Assembly (NCBI GenBank): GCA_020444425.1
Contig: JAHLLB010000035.1
Location: 1 to 48,822 of the forward strand
Length of the DNA stretch: 48,822 nucleotides
From: a bacterium
Lineage (GTDB): Bacteria; Electryoneota; Electryoneia; Electryoneales; Electryoneaceae
Direction: 5' to 3'
The position numbers and the translations under genes were made by a program. Below are positions 32,999 through 42,213 of the stretch, piece by piece (positions within the stretch are counted from its first letter, which is position 1; each line of letters opens with the position of its first letter). The notes beneath the pieces are model-generated. The model saw nothing but the letters and a program-made list of their open reading frames with translations, made no database searches and was not told the DNA's origin.

Positions 32999-33406
32999 AT
33001 GTTCAAACTGACTCGCAACTTGAAAATCTTCGCCGCTGTCGCACTGGTGGCGACGGTCGCTTTTCACTGGACCCTCAGCTGGTTGCTGACGGAGCAGTTG
33101 TATGTCTGGATCTGGCCATTGGCCGGCGTGTACTGCGTGACCATGTTCTTTAACGGTCTGCTCAACGGCAGGCAGGAGGACGCATTCCTCTCCCGCGCCG
33201 ATTTCAGTTTCAGCTACCACCTGATGACGTACATCATTGTCGTGCCGGTGTGGCTGCCGTTCATTTTGACCCGTCCGACGGTGGACGCATCCGCCCGGCT
33301 GGGTGAAGGTCTGGGCATGCTCGGCTGGGGTGTCGGCCTGTTGATTCATTATTTCGTCAGCCGTCACTCGATCAAGGGCTACAGCCGGGACGAGGTGTTT
33401 GATTGA
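32999..33406 (+). CDS. Small four-helix membrane protein, second copy in the PadR operon
   Basis: A 135-residue membrane protein with about four hydrophobic segments and the same C-terminal IKGY-x-R/K-x-EVF tail as the preceding gene product, at otherwise low identity. It starts 36 bp after the preceding stop and is likely co-transcribed. A hetero-oligomeric pair, as in some small multidrug or lipid-related transporters, is conceivable, but nothing in the sequence proves transport. Confidence 0.72.
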   Translation: MFKLTRNLKIFAAVALVATVAFHWTLSWLLTEQLYVWIWPLAGVYCVTMFFNGLLNGRQEDAFLSRADFSFSYHLMTYIIVVPVWLPFILTRPTVDASARLGEGLGMLGWGVGLLIHYFVSRHSIKGYSRDEVFD

Positions 33407-33497
33407 TTCGACAATAAACAGGCCGCCGTGTTGAGTGCGGGCGGGCGGACGTCTATATTCCACGAACTCAAACGTCCACCCCACCTGTCGAGGTTTT

Positions 33498-34958
33498 ATG
33501 AGCGACGGCCGCCCGTCAACCGGCAACCACAGCAGCGACACCCCTACGCAGAAGGATGCGCTCGCCGAAGGTGAAGCAAAGCAGCAGGCAGCGGAAGAGG
33601 AGTTGAACAAAGAAGATCTTTCGTTGCTCGACAATTTCAAGATCCTGTTCGGCGCGTCGCGTGGGTTCTGGCTGGTCAACCAGGTCAACTTCCTCGACGG
33701 GATCGCGTACTTCGGCATCCTCCACCTGCTCACGTTGTTCATCACCCGTGACGTCGGCCTCTCGATCAACTCGACGACCATCGCCGTGTCGACCTTCACC
33801 GGCCTCGTCACCCTGTTCATGTTCGGCGGCGGGTTTGTTTCGGACGCGCTGGGTGTGCGCCGTGCGATTTCCTTGTGCCTGATGGGACTACTGGTCGGCC
33901 GGTCGATGCTGCTCGCTTCGCCAGTGGTTGGTGGTCCGGTCATGATGTGGGGCGGTTTGTTGCTGATGGCGATCGCGACCGGTATTCTGCAACCGGCGTT
34001 GTATGCAGGTGTGAAGGAGTATTCCGACCCACGTACCGCGACCATCGGCTACAGCCTGCTGTATTCGATCATGAACCTCGGCATCGTCGCGGAAGCGTTT
34101 GTCAGTCCGGTGATCCGTGAGGTCTCACGCGAGGGCGCGTTTGACAACACCCCATTCGCCCCGCTGGTCAACCCGGAGAACGGGATCGGCGGTGTCTACA
34201 TCGCGCTGGTCGGAGTTACAATCCTGATGTTTCTACTGCACACGTCGATGTTCAGCAAGAAGGTTGAAGATCGTGATCGCTGGGTGAAGGAAGAGGAAAA
34301 GCCCAGGGACGCGGTGAAGAAACCTCTGTTGCAGAGGATGAAGGAGCTGCCGTTCCTTGACGCCCGCTTCATCTTCTTCATCTTCATTCTGCTACCGGTG
34401 CGGACGTTGTTCGCGCATCAATTCCTCACCCTGCCGGAATACATTTTCCGCGCCTACCCGGAAGCGATTGCGGACAAGCTTGAATGGTTCCAGGGTTTGA
34501 ATCCGTTGATCATCGTCATCTTCGTGCCGCTGATTGCGATGTTCACACGCAAGGTCGGTGTGGTCAAGATGATGATCTGGGGCACCGCATTATCGGCGAT
34601 CACCACCTTCATCCTGGTGCCGGGTCCGGATGTGACACGACTGATCATTTACGTCGTGATGTTCAGCTTCGGCGAGGCCATCTGGTCGAGCCGTTTCCTC
34701 GAATATGTCGCGGACCTCGCCCCGGCGGGCAAGGTGGGTGCGTACATGGGCCTGGCGGGGATCCCGTGGTTCCTCGCGAAGGCGACAACGGGCTGGTATG
34801 CCGGCTCGATGATCGACAAATTTATCCCGGTCGGCGGAGCGGAAGCCTCCGGAACCATGTGGCTGGTCTACGGGTTCATCGCCTGCATCAGTCCCATCGG
34901 GTTGTTGATCGGGTACAAGTGGGTGACACAGGGCGCGCACACCGGTCGCGACAAATAA
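33498..34958 (+). CDS. MFS transporter, distantly POT/PTR-like
   Basis: 486 residues from the ATG at 33498 (GAGGT before it; an upstream extension has no family sequence). After a hydrophilic N-terminus of about 50 residues there are roughly twelve transmembrane segments. The motif A-like loop is GGGFVSDALGVRRAIS. The second half contains GLNPLIIVIFVPLIAMFTRK, resembling the proton-oligopeptide (POT) family. The POT helix-1 signature ExxERFxYY is absent; the equivalent place reads VNFLDGIAYFG, so peptide transport cannot be assumed. A long charged cytoplasmic loop (about 245-290) separates the halves. It follows the PadR operon by 91 bp and may or may not be co-regulated. Confidence 0.82.
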   Translation: MSDGRPSTGNHSSDTPTQKDALAEGEAKQQAAEEELNKEDLSLLDNFKILFGASRGFWLVNQVNFLDGIAYFGILHLLTLFITRDVGLSINSTTIAVSTFTGLVTLFMFGGGFVSDALGVRRAISLCLMGLLVGRSMLLASPVVGGPVMMWGGLLLMAIATGILQPALYAGVKEYSDPRTATIGYSLLYSIMNLGIVAEAFVSPVIREVSREGAFDNTPFAPLVNPENGIGGVYIALVGVTILMFLLHTSMFSKKVEDRDRWVKEEEKPRDAVKKPLLQRMKELPFLDARFIFFIFILLPVRTLFAHQFLTLPEYIFRAYPEAIADKLEWFQGLNPLIIVIFVPLIAMFTRKVGVVKMMIWGTALSAITTFILVPGPDVTRLIIYVVMFSFGEAIWSSRFLEYVADLAPAGKVGAYMGLAGIPWFLAKATTGWYAGSMIDKFIPVGGAEASGTMWLVYGFIACISPIGLLIGYKWVTQGAHTGRDK

Positions 34959-35046
34959 ACCGCAGCGGTTCAGTCGCACTGAAACCGATTCTGGTGATCG
35001 GACGTGCGACAGTCATCGTGGAATCTTCACAGCCTGGAGAGTACAG

Positions 35047-35337
35047 TTGGCGGGTGAGCGAAAGAAGACGAGTTTCCTGGGAAGGGTGATGGGCCTGTTC
35101 CGGCGAGGCAAACTGCGCTGTCCGATCTGTCGTTCAACCAACATCCGCCGCAGCACGCGCAAGGGTTGGCTGGAGACGGATGCGTTGCCGTGGATTCACG
35201 CCTATCCGTACCGTTGCCGTGACTGCAGCAACCGTTTCTTCCTGCACGTCCGCCAGCACCGGGACGCTATCTCCAAAACCCGCTTCGCGGACGCGTCCGA
35301 TCTGCTTCGCGCCGACCCGGAAAACAAGGACGAGTGA
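35047..35337 (+). CDS. Small zinc-ribbon protein, copy 1
   Basis: A 96-residue protein with two CxxC knuckles (CPIC at about 26-29 and CRDC at about 58-61) separated by a Trp- and Tyr-containing segment (WIHAYPYRC). The start is a TTG with GGAGAG six bases before it; no ATG is available in frame near by. It shares the AYPYRC..C block and spacing with the gene at 35508. The basic N-terminus (ERKKTSFLGRVMGLFRRGK) may be a membrane-associating amphipathic helix. Function unknown; such ribbons often bind nucleic acids or proteins. Confidence 0.68.
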   Translation: MAGERKKTSFLGRVMGLFRRGKLRCPICRSTNIRRSTRKGWLETDALPWIHAYPYRCRDCSNRFFLHVRQHRDAISKTRFADASDLLRADPENKDE

Positions 35338-35358
35338 CTCTTCTCTCTCATGAAAAAC

Positions 35359-35400
35359 AAACCTCCCCATGATTTGTTTACGGGGAGGTTTTGTTATATT
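35359..35400 (+). terminator. Rho-independent terminator
   Basis: AAACCTCCCC (35359-35368) pairs perfectly with GGGGAGGTTT (35382-35391), followed by TGTTATATTT. It separates the two zinc-ribbon genes. Confidence 0.85.
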
Positions 35401-35507
35401 TACCGGAACGTGAGTCCTTGTTATTTTTGGTAGTTAGCCTCTATCTCTCCCGTACGAATCCATGAAGACCATTTACGTATCCGTGAATTCAGTCTCTGAG
35501 GGCGCAA

Positions 35508-35711
35508 ATGCGTCTGCCGACCGATTATTTCCACAAACAGTGTCCGTACTGCGGATCGGATCGTATCCGCCGGGCAGCGCGGCACGGTTTATTCGAACGC
35601 AGCATCTTTCCGGTGCTCAACGCCTACCCCTATCGTTGCGAGAAATGCTCCCACCGGATGCTGATGTTCATCGGTCGGCATGGTGTGATCAAGCTGACGG
35701 AGAGCCGGTAG
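35508..35711 (+). CDS. Small zinc-ribbon protein, copy 2
   Basis: A 67-residue zinc-ribbon protein with CPYC at about 12-15 and CEKC at about 44-47. It has the same spacing and shared NAYPYRC..C block as the gene at 35047, so the two are paralogs in separate transcription units. It lacks the basic N-terminal extension of copy 1. The ATG has GAGGG about eight bases before it. A possible promoter is TTGTTA (35418), 18 bp, TATCTC. Function unknown. Confidence 0.65.
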   Translation: MRLPTDYFHKQCPYCGSDRIRRAARHGLFERSIFPVLNAYPYRCEKCSHRMLMFIGRHGVIKLTESR

Positions 35712-36092
35712 ACGGTTTTCAGTTGCCAGTTGCCAGTTGTCAGTTGTCAGTTGGCGGTATTCGGTATTCGGTATTCGGTTGGCCGTTGGCGGTTGGCGTT
35801 AATCGGTCAATGGATGGTCATCCTCACCACACTGAAACAACTCTCGGTAAGAGTACTCACGGTAAAAGAACTCACGGTATCATTGATCACCGCGTAGCGG
35901 TGGCGCAAGGTTAGCGTGTGGCTTCAGCCACACGGACAGGTCGTACCCCACCCCATTTTTTCGCAGCCTGATCCACTGACCAGCGTCCTGTAGGGCCGCC
36001 GGAAATACGTTGCTTCGTTTCTACAACAGACCACCCGTCACAGCCGCCCGCAGCTTTCAGTTACCGACAACCGACAACCGAATACCGATCAC
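35712..36092. repeat. Island bordered by inverted degenerate repeats
   Basis: 35715-35800 has CAGTTGCCAGTTGTCAGTTG and CGGTATTCGGTATTCGG words. 36060-36092 has the inverse words (ACCGACAACCGAATACCG). Between them lie ACCGC-GTA-GCGGT (35889-35901) and GTGTGGCT-TC-AGCCACAC (about 35916-35933), plus sequence without genes. Confidence 0.6.
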
Positions 36093-36097
36093 CGCCT

Positions 36098-36517
36098 TCA
36101 CTCCCCGATGATTTTCACCAGCACCCGCTTGCGGCGGCGTCCATCAAACTCACCGTAGAAGATCTGTTCCCACGTCCCGAAGTCGAGCCGCCCGTCGGTG
36201 ATCGCGACCACCACCTCACGTCCCATGATCTGGCGTTTCATGTGTGCGTCGGCGTTGTCTTCGCCGGTGTCGTTGTGCCGGTACTGGCTGACCGGCGCGT
36301 GCGGCGCCAACCCTTCCAGCCACTTCTCGTAGTCCTGGTGCAGGCCATGTTCGTCGTCGTTGATGAACACCGACGCCGTGATGTGCATCGCGTTGACCAG
36401 CACCAGCCCCTCACGGACGCCAGACGTGCGCACAGCGTCCTCCACCTGCGGCGTAATGTTGATGAACGCGCGGCGTGTCGGGATATCAAACCACAGTTCT
36501 TCACGATGGGATTTCAT
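36098..36517 (-). CDS. YjbQ/UPF0047 family protein
   Basis: 139 residues from the ATG at 36517 with TGAGGAA before it. Diagnostic blocks are [19 protein letters not shown] (about 38-56), [22 protein letters not shown] (cited in part: [12 protein letters not shown]) and [24 protein letters not shown], all conserved in this family. Members have been reported to have secondary thiamine-phosphate synthase activity, but the true physiological role is unclear. Conserved His and Asp/Glu residues suggest a metal site. Length is complete. Confidence 0.92.
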   Translation of the reverse strand: MKSHREELWFDIPTRRAFINITPQVEDAVRTSGVREGLVLVNAMHITASVFINDDEHGLHQDYEKWLEGLAPHAPVSQYRHNDTGEDNADAHMKRQIMGREVVVAITDGRLDFGTWEQIFYGEFDGRRRKRVLVKIIGE

Positions 36518-36711
36518 GGATTCCTCAGGCTTGTTACGATGGGTTTCTGACTCCCGATGAACTTGCAATCAGCTGCGGTATATTGCAAATTACGATCTAC
36601 ATTTAACTACAACTTTGTACCAGTGATTTGTGGTATATCATCATAATATTCGACCATAATCTATTTTTTATTCTCATTTTCGTTATTCACGAAACCGATA
36701 GGGAGCACGAC

Positions 36712-38202
36712 ATGCATTTTGACTACAGAATAACAGCTCTCGCCATTCTTCTTTTATGCATATCCTCCCTTCCATTGACTTCCAAAGCACAGATCGAACT
36801 CTCAGGTGTCCAGGCCGGGCTTTTGGATCCAGGCGATTATTTGGTCGTTGATGATATTATTGTACCCATTGGAGCAACATGGACGTTATCAGCGGGAACG
36901 AATATTTTTCTTCTCGAAGAGATGCGCATATTTGTAAATGGTAGCTTAATATGTCAAGGAACAGAACAAGATAGCATAATAATCGACGCATATGACCATG
37001 AACAAAGATGGGATAAAATTCTTGTGGATTCATTTTCAGATTCTTGTATTGTCATGAACTATTGTAGAGTTAGTCATTCGAATGATTTTGGCATTCATAT
37101 CATCGGTAACAACGGTTTCTTTTATAATTCCACAATAAGCGAGATTAATGGTACCGGTATCCGTTCTAATTATCCAATTATTGTTGATAACTGCATTTTT
37201 ACCAGATGTGAAAGCTCGGCAATAAAATTTCAGGGTATCTATCATGCTTCTGTTAGCAATTCCACATTCATCAATACTGATGCAGGCATTAGCGCATCTA
37301 GCATTGATCTGGATCACTGCTATTTCTCAAATGTTGGAAGATGTTTGTCCATTGATATATTCTCAATAAATTCATCAACAGTCGACTCTTGTTATTTTGA
37401 ACACAACAACAGTATTTATGGAGTAATCGACAACAACGCCGACTCAACCATATATGTTGAGAATTCTATTTTTTACTCAAATACATCCAAGCTAATAGCT
37501 TCTGTTGGACCGGTACATTTAGCCACATCTACGTTTACAGAAAACTCAGCAGCTTCACCCGCATTCTCTACTGTTTATGATTATGATTTTTATGCTACAA
37601 ATATTATATTAAACGATAACGATTATACTATGTTATTAGAACAAGAAGACCAAAATACTGTAAATATAATTTATTCAGACATTTATAACACTACTCTAAA
37701 CATGACTTATCCTGATACGTCCTTAGGAGTCCCATATTACACAAATTTGAACGGCGATTCTGTTGATATTTATTTCAACATAACAAGTGATCCTCTGTTC
37801 GATACGAATGCCGATACATTATTCCAATTAACAAATTTATCACCATGCATTGACGCTGGAAATCCAGATCAACCAAATAATCAAGATGGTACAATCTCTG
37901 ACATAGGCGCGATTCAGTATAGTTATTTATCTATTAATGAAAGTGTAACAAATAACATGAACCGCGACACCGACAACATCAAAATCTTTCCGAATCCAAC
38001 CAATAGTACTTTAGTAGTATTGAATGACAACTATTACGAAAGCCGTTACCACATATACAATATCATGGGAAGACATATAGCCGAAGGTTTGCTTGGAAGA
38101 GGAGTAAATACAATAACGCTTAATAACATGAACTCCGGAACCTATTTCATCAGATTTGAACATTATCCTGATAACAGTACAAAGTTTATCTTGCTAAAGT
38201 AG
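36712..38202 (+). CDS. AT-rich right-handed beta-helix protein with T9SS sorting domain
   Basis: 496 residues from the ATG at 36712 (GGGAG six bases before it). A signal peptide (MHFDYRITALAILLLCISSL, cleavage near SKA-Q) is followed by many short beta-strand repeats with Asn/Ser/Cys turns (about 40-400; for example NSTISEINGTGIRSNYP, NCIFTRCESSAIKF), typical of right-handed parallel beta-helix proteins that are often polysaccharide-binding or lyases. SPCIDAGNPDQ (about 385-395) is common at the end of such helices. A T9SS sorting domain closes the protein (KIFPNPTNSTLVVL to LLK). Base composition (about one third GC by eye) and codon use differ sharply from neighbours, which points to recent transfer. 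No catalytic site was identified. Confidence 0.82.
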   Translation: MHFDYRITALAILLLCISSLPLTSKAQIELSGVQAGLLDPGDYLVVDDIIVPIGATWTLSAGTNIFLLEEMRIFVNGSLICQGTEQDSIIIDAYDHEQRWDKILVDSFSDSCIVMNYCRVSHSNDFGIHIIGNNGFFYNSTISEINGTGIRSNYPIIVDNCIFTRCESSAIKFQGIYHASVSNSTFINTDAGISASSIDLDHCYFSNVGRCLSIDIFSINSSTVDSCYFEHNNSIYGVIDNNADSTIYVENSIFYSNTSKLIASVGPVHLATSTFTENSAASPAFSTVYDYDFYATNIILNDNDYTMLLEQEDQNTVNIIYSDIYNTTLNMTYPDTSLGVPYYTNLNGDSVDIYFNITSDPLFDTNADTLFQLTNLSPCIDAGNPDQPNNQDGTISDIGAIQYSYLSINESVTNNMNRDTDNIKIFPNPTNSTLVVLNDNYYESRYHIYNIMGRHIAEGLLGRGVNTITLNNMNSGTYFIRFEHYPDNSTKFILLK

Positions 38203-38274
38203 ATCTGGGTTGGTTCCGTCAGTTCGGGTATTGCAATCATCCCATCTGATTTCGCTAGTACGATTCCTACTAGA

Positions 38275-38880
38275 TTACGCTTCCTCCACCAGCAGCAGCA
38301 CACGTTCCACCCCGCGTCCGTCGTCGACGAACGTCGCATGCAGTCGGATCTCATTCCCGTTGATGTCGATATCCTTGCGCAGGTTCATGCACTGGGTCAA
38401 CGCTTCTTTTTCCGCGGGTGTGATCATCAGCGGCGCGTTGAACTTGTCCGAGGTGACCCGCCGATTGACCTTCCCGTTGTCCATCACCGTCAGCACACCG
38501 GGCACAAACTGCAGCCGCCGCCGGGCGATTGCTTCGAAGGAGGCGTGCGGAAAAGCGTCCTTCAGTTCACGCAGCGTCTGGTACGCGAGATCGGAAAACG
38601 GTGGGTCGGGCAACAGCAGTTCGGACGCCAGCTTGTTCGCCTCAAACTCCTCGTCCGGGCTGAGGTCGCCGCGGTGATCGAGCAGAACATGCGCGGCTTC
38701 ATGCGCGAGGGAGAAATGCTGCCGTTCCGCCGGCATTGATTCGTCGAGCACAACGATCGCGGCGCCGGACGCATCCTCATACTTGTACGCCGGTACACCT
38801 CCGGGCAGCGGGGTATCGTAGATGAGGGTCAGCCCGTGCCTGGCGGCAAATGCGGCTGCCCAGTCGGACATCTGGCTCAT
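38275..38880 (-). CDS. ImmA/IrrE-family metallo-endopeptidase
   Basis: A 201-residue protein with the gluzincin motif HEAAH (60-64) and downstream Glu80 in EEFEANKLASELLLP, the third zinc ligand of the ImmA/IrrE family. Such proteases cleave phage or stress repressors. A conserved C-terminal extension (about 130-201) is not recognised. The start overlaps the stop of the NtrC-type regulator gene by 4 bp, so the protease is made with the regulator; it might act on a regulator, but no typical XRE partner is present here. Confidence 0.82.
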   Translation of the reverse strand: MSQMSDWAAAFAARHGLTLIYDTPLPGGVPAYKYEDASGAAIVVLDESMPAERQHFSLAHEAAHVLLDHRGDLSPDEEFEANKLASELLLPDPPFSDLAYQTLRELKDAFPHASFEAIARRRLQFVPGVLTVMDNGKVNRRVTSDKFNAPLMITPAEKEALTQCMNLRKDIDINGNEIRLHATFVDDGRGVERVLLLVEEA

Positions 38881-40427
38881 TCGGCGTCGTCCCCGGCCTC
38901 TTCCTCACTCGGGGTGTGAATGCCGTATTTCTCGAGCTGACGGTACAACGTCGCACGGCCCAACCCGAGTTTCTTCGCGGTCAGGCTGATGTTGTGGTTG
39001 CAGGCTTCGTACGCCTGTTTGGTGATCCACGCCTTCACCTCTTCCAGCGTCGGGACATCATCCGCGCTGTCGTAGGTCGGCCACGCACTGGACGGCTTGT
39101 ACTGCACTGCCGCAGCGGAGGCTTCCGATTCCGGCCGGTGGATCGGGGCGACATCGAGCACATCCTCGTCGTAATCCTCGGTCTCAACCACGGCCATCTC
39201 CATCTCGACCGCTTCCGCCGGGGCTTTCGCGCGAATGTCCTCGGCGACATCATTAAGGGTGATGACATCTTTCTCCGCCAGCACCATCGCGCGTGTGATT
39301 ACATTTTCCAGCTGCCGCACATTGCCGGGCCACTCATACTTTTGCATTGCTTCAAGCGTCGCCGGCGAGAACCCGCGCAGGTCTTCCCGTCCCAGTGGCT
39401 TTGCGTGCTTGTCGAGGAAATGGCCGCACAGCAACGCGATATCGTCACCGCGTTTGTTCAGTTGCGGCATGTGGATCGGGTACGGATTGATGCGGTAGTA
39501 CAGATCCTCACGGAACCGCCCTTCGCGCACCTCTTTCTCAAGGTTCCGCTGCGTCGCGCAGACCAGCCGCACATCCACCTGGATCGTCTTGTTGCCGCCG
39601 ACACGCTCGATCTCTCGTTCCTGCAACGCACGCAGCAACTTCGCCTGCACTGACTGGTCCAGCTCGCCGATTTCGTCGAGGAACAACGTGCCGCCGTTCG
39701 CCTGCTCGAACTTGCCGATCTTGCGGTCGATCGCACCGGTGAACGACCCTTTCTCATGGCCGAACAGTTCCGACTCGACCAACTCCCTCGGGATCGCAGC
39801 ACAATTGACGGTCACCAGCGCCTTGTCCGACCGGGTGCCGTTGTAGTGGATCGCACGCGCAACCAGCTCCTTGCCCGTGCCGGATTCGCCGAGGATCAGG
39901 ACCGCGATATCGTTGGTCAACGTGCGTTCGATCAGCTTGAACACCTTGCGCATTGGCTCGCTGCGGCCGATCAATTTGTCGAACGTGTACGCCTGCCGCA
40001 CCTCACGCCGCAGCCGCGTGAGTTCGAGCGAAACCTGGCGCTGCGAAACGGCGTGCCGCACCGTCGCGGTCAGCCCCTCTTCCCCGACCGGCTTGATGAG
40101 ATAGTCATACGCGCCCTCACGGATCGTTTCGATCGCGGTGGACACCTTGTCCTGCCCGCTGACCACGATCACCGGCAGATTCGAATCGAATTTGCGGATG
40201 CGTTTCAGGGTTTCGAGGCCGCCGATGCCCGGCATGATCAGGTCAAGCACCACCACGTGCGGTAGCATGCCCTGATCGACCGCCGACAAACACTCTTCGC
40301 CGGAACCGAAAATTTCGCAGGAGAACCCGGCCCGGTTGAGCCGCAGCTTCTGGTTCTTCGCGAGGAACGGATCGTCTTCCACCAGGAAAATCCGTGCCCC
40401 GGTGGTATCGTCAAACATTTCGCTCAT
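38877..40427 (-). CDS. Sigma54-dependent NtrC-family response regulator
   Basis: A 516-residue response regulator. The receiver domain has phospho-acceptor Asp62 (VVVLDLIMPG). The AAA+ domain has Walker A GESGTGKE at 180-187, the sigma54 contact loop as GSFTGA (227-232, a variant of GAFTGA) and Walker B LFLDEIGEL. The C-terminal Fis-type HTH is at about 475-510 (NISLTAKKLGLGRATLYRQL). The linker between AAA+ and HTH is long and acidic. No histidine kinase is adjacent, so the input is unknown. No convincing -24/-12 promoter was found in the window. Confidence 0.94.
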   Translation of the reverse strand: MSEMFDDTTGARIFLVEDDPFLAKNQKLRLNRAGFSCEIFGSGEECLSAVDQGMLPHVVVLDLIMPGIGGLETLKRIRKFDSNLPVIVVSGQDKVSTAIETIREGAYDYLIKPVGEEGLTATVRHAVSQRQVSLELTRLRREVRQAYTFDKLIGRSEPMRKVFKLIERTLTNDIAVLILGESGTGKELVARAIHYNGTRSDKALVTVNCAAIPRELVESELFGHEKGSFTGAIDRKIGKFEQANGGTLFLDEIGELDQSVQAKLLRALQEREIERVGGNKTIQVDVRLVCATQRNLEKEVREGRFREDLYYRINPYPIHMPQLNKRGDDIALLCGHFLDKHAKPLGREDLRGFSPATLEAMQKYEWPGNVRQLENVITRAMVLAEKDVITLNDVAEDIRAKAPAEAVEMEMAVVETEDYDEDVLDVAPIHRPESEASAAAVQYKPSSAWPTYDSADDVPTLEEVKAWITKQAYEACNHNISLTAKKLGLGRATLYRQLEKYGIHTPSEEEAGDDAE

Positions 40428-41067
40428 TGGTCACCTGGTTTCGAGGGGTGCAGGGCTCGTTCCGCCAACTTTGTCGCAGGACAAGCAGGACACCTGATAC
40501 ACCGATATTGTATCACAGTGGTACAGCGGAAGGTAGCGTAGATCACTCGTTTTGACAAGTCTCGGAGACGAGCCGCCGCCAGAGAGGTCTTCGGGCTGTA
40601 CATCGAACTCGTTTCGCTTGCTGTGTTATTCCACGAAACATCGCCACAAAGGTTGGAACGGGCACGGCATTGGCGGGTATCAAAGATGAACCGGGGTCAG
40701 TGAACGCCACTCCAGTTGTGGATTTACTTCGGAGGTGCCAACGGGTTCACCCGGCTGGGTACGTTCATCGCACTGGGCCGTCCCCGCCTTTCTCATGCCC
40801 CAGTTACCCGCCTCCAGGCGGAGCGCAGGGTTGATCCACCCTAAGATCATCGCGTTCCTATGTGCCCCTGATGGCTTCGCCAGCAGGGATTATCCGTTCG
40901 ATCCATCTCCTCACCGCGTAGTTGGGAGGGTTGTTTAGCCTGATGCCCGCGGGAGCTTCTGCTACCGCGGCTTATCCGCACCTGCAAATCAAATCGCACA
41001 TGCCCCGGACATTCATGTCTGGGTTCAGTCCCCTGTTTCCCTTTCCACACGGAAACGCCAGCTCCCC
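40428..41067. repeat. Gene-free region with hairpin elements
   Basis: About 640 bp without a supported gene. Hairpins lie at 40866-40888 (CCCTG-a-TGGC / GCCA-g-CAGGG, entry GTGC, exit ATTATCCG), 40947-40970 (CCGCGG-g-AGC / GCT-a-CCGCGG, entry ATGC, exit CTTATCCG) and 41004-41023 (CCCGGACAT / ATGTCTGGG with one G-T pair, exit TTCAGTCC). The first is nearly the same as the one at 7251-7273. Before 40800 I see no structure beyond the NtrC-gene upstream region. Confidence 0.6.
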
Positions 41068-42213
41068 CTATTCATCCCTTTCCTTCAACCGCAACGCCAT
41101 CGCGGCGATGTCGGAGACCGGCACACGATCAAACCGCACCTTCGCGCTGTCGCCGACCTGTCCACGGAACACCGCTGCCCCCTTCTGCGCCCGGGGCCAG
41201 CTCCGCCACGGGTGCGGGTTGACGGTCAGTAGCACCACCGGCGAATCCAACGCCGCCGCGAGGTGCAGATGGCCGCTGTCGTTGCCGACCACCAGCGCCG
41301 CCGTCGCCAGCATGTCCATCAACCGGCTCAGCGGCACTTTCTCGTAGAACGGACAATCCAGCGCATCCGCCACCGGCTTTGCGCGGAGGCTGTCCTCTGG
41401 CCCGGCGACAACGACAAAATCCATCTCGCCCATGGTGTGTGCGAGGTCGGTGAACACGTCCGCCGGCCAGCCGAAGCTGTGTCCATCCCACCCTGGCAGC
41501 AGGATTACCGGATGGTCGATCTCCTGTTCTCGCCACAGGTTGCGCCCACGTTCGAGCCGATCAAACCCATGCGGCAGGCTCGGCGTCCGCCCGACAACCT
41601 CAGTGCCGATCAACTCCGCAAGTTGCAGGTAATAGTCCGCCAGGTGATCGTTCAGCATCGCCGGCACCGCCGGGATGTTGTAAAATGGCCCGCGCCCCCC
41701 GACGTTCACACCCAGCCGGTGGGAAAACTTCGCAGCGCGCAGGAGTTTCGCACGCTCGTACTCGGCCTCGTGCGTGAAGTCGAGTACGATGCAGCTTTCA
41801 TCCCGGCCCGGCGTCGCTTTGGCAAGATCCGCAAGAGGTTTGATCTCTCCCCACCCCGTTCCGGCGAACAGGTCCGGCGCATCCTTCGGTGCATACAACA
41901 CCCGTTTCGCCCGGGTAAACCGCAGCCGTAACGCGCGCAATGCCGGTTCAGCGAACACCAGCTCGCGCAATGGGCCGGGATGGATCACGATGATCCGGTC
42001 CACGTGGTCATTGGCGGGCAGCAGGGGTGCGGGCCCTCTGGGGTGGGTTGCCGCGATCCAGAGCCGGCGCACGGTGCGCTTGAAGCCATGTGCAGCGTGC
42101 CGTGCCTCCGGCGAGAAGACGATGTCCGGTGAGATCGGCAGCGGGTCGCCGAACGTTTCCGGCAACGCTTCGCGCGATTTGCCTTTCATATTCTCCCATG
42201 CCGACCCGATCAT
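41068..42213 (-). CDS. Glycosyltransferase family 9 (heptosyltransferase-like) protein
   Basis: 381 residues from the ATG at 42213; the stop of the upstream HEAT-like gene overlaps it as ATGA. GT9 features are HPGPLRELVFAEPALRALR (about 94-112), VILLPGWDGHSFGWPADVF, and the C-terminal nucleotide-sugar site NDSGHLHLAAALDSPVV (about 318-334). GT9 enzymes transfer heptose or related sugars to lipopolysaccharide core. The catalytic Asp of heptosyltransferases near the N-terminus is not obvious, so donor and acceptor are uncertain. The first ~65 residues are an unusual N-terminal extension. Confidence 0.82.
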   Translation of the reverse strand: MIGSAWENMKGKSREALPETFGDPLPISPDIVFSPEARHAAHGFKRTVRRLWIAATHPRGPAPLLPANDHVDRIIVIHPGPLRELVFAEPALRALRLRFTRAKRVLYAPKDAPDLFAGTGWGEIKPLADLAKATPGRDESCIVLDFTHEAEYERAKLLRAAKFSHRLGVNVGGRGPFYNIPAVPAMLNDHLADYYLQLAELIGTEVVGRTPSLPHGFDRLERGRNLWREQEIDHPVILLPGWDGHSFGWPADVFTDLAHTMGEMDFVVVAGPEDSLRAKPVADALDCPFYEKVPLSRLMDMLATAALVVGNDSGHLHLAAALDSPVVLLTVNPHPWRSWPRAQKGAAVFRGQVGDSAKVRFDRVPVSDIAAMALRLKERDE

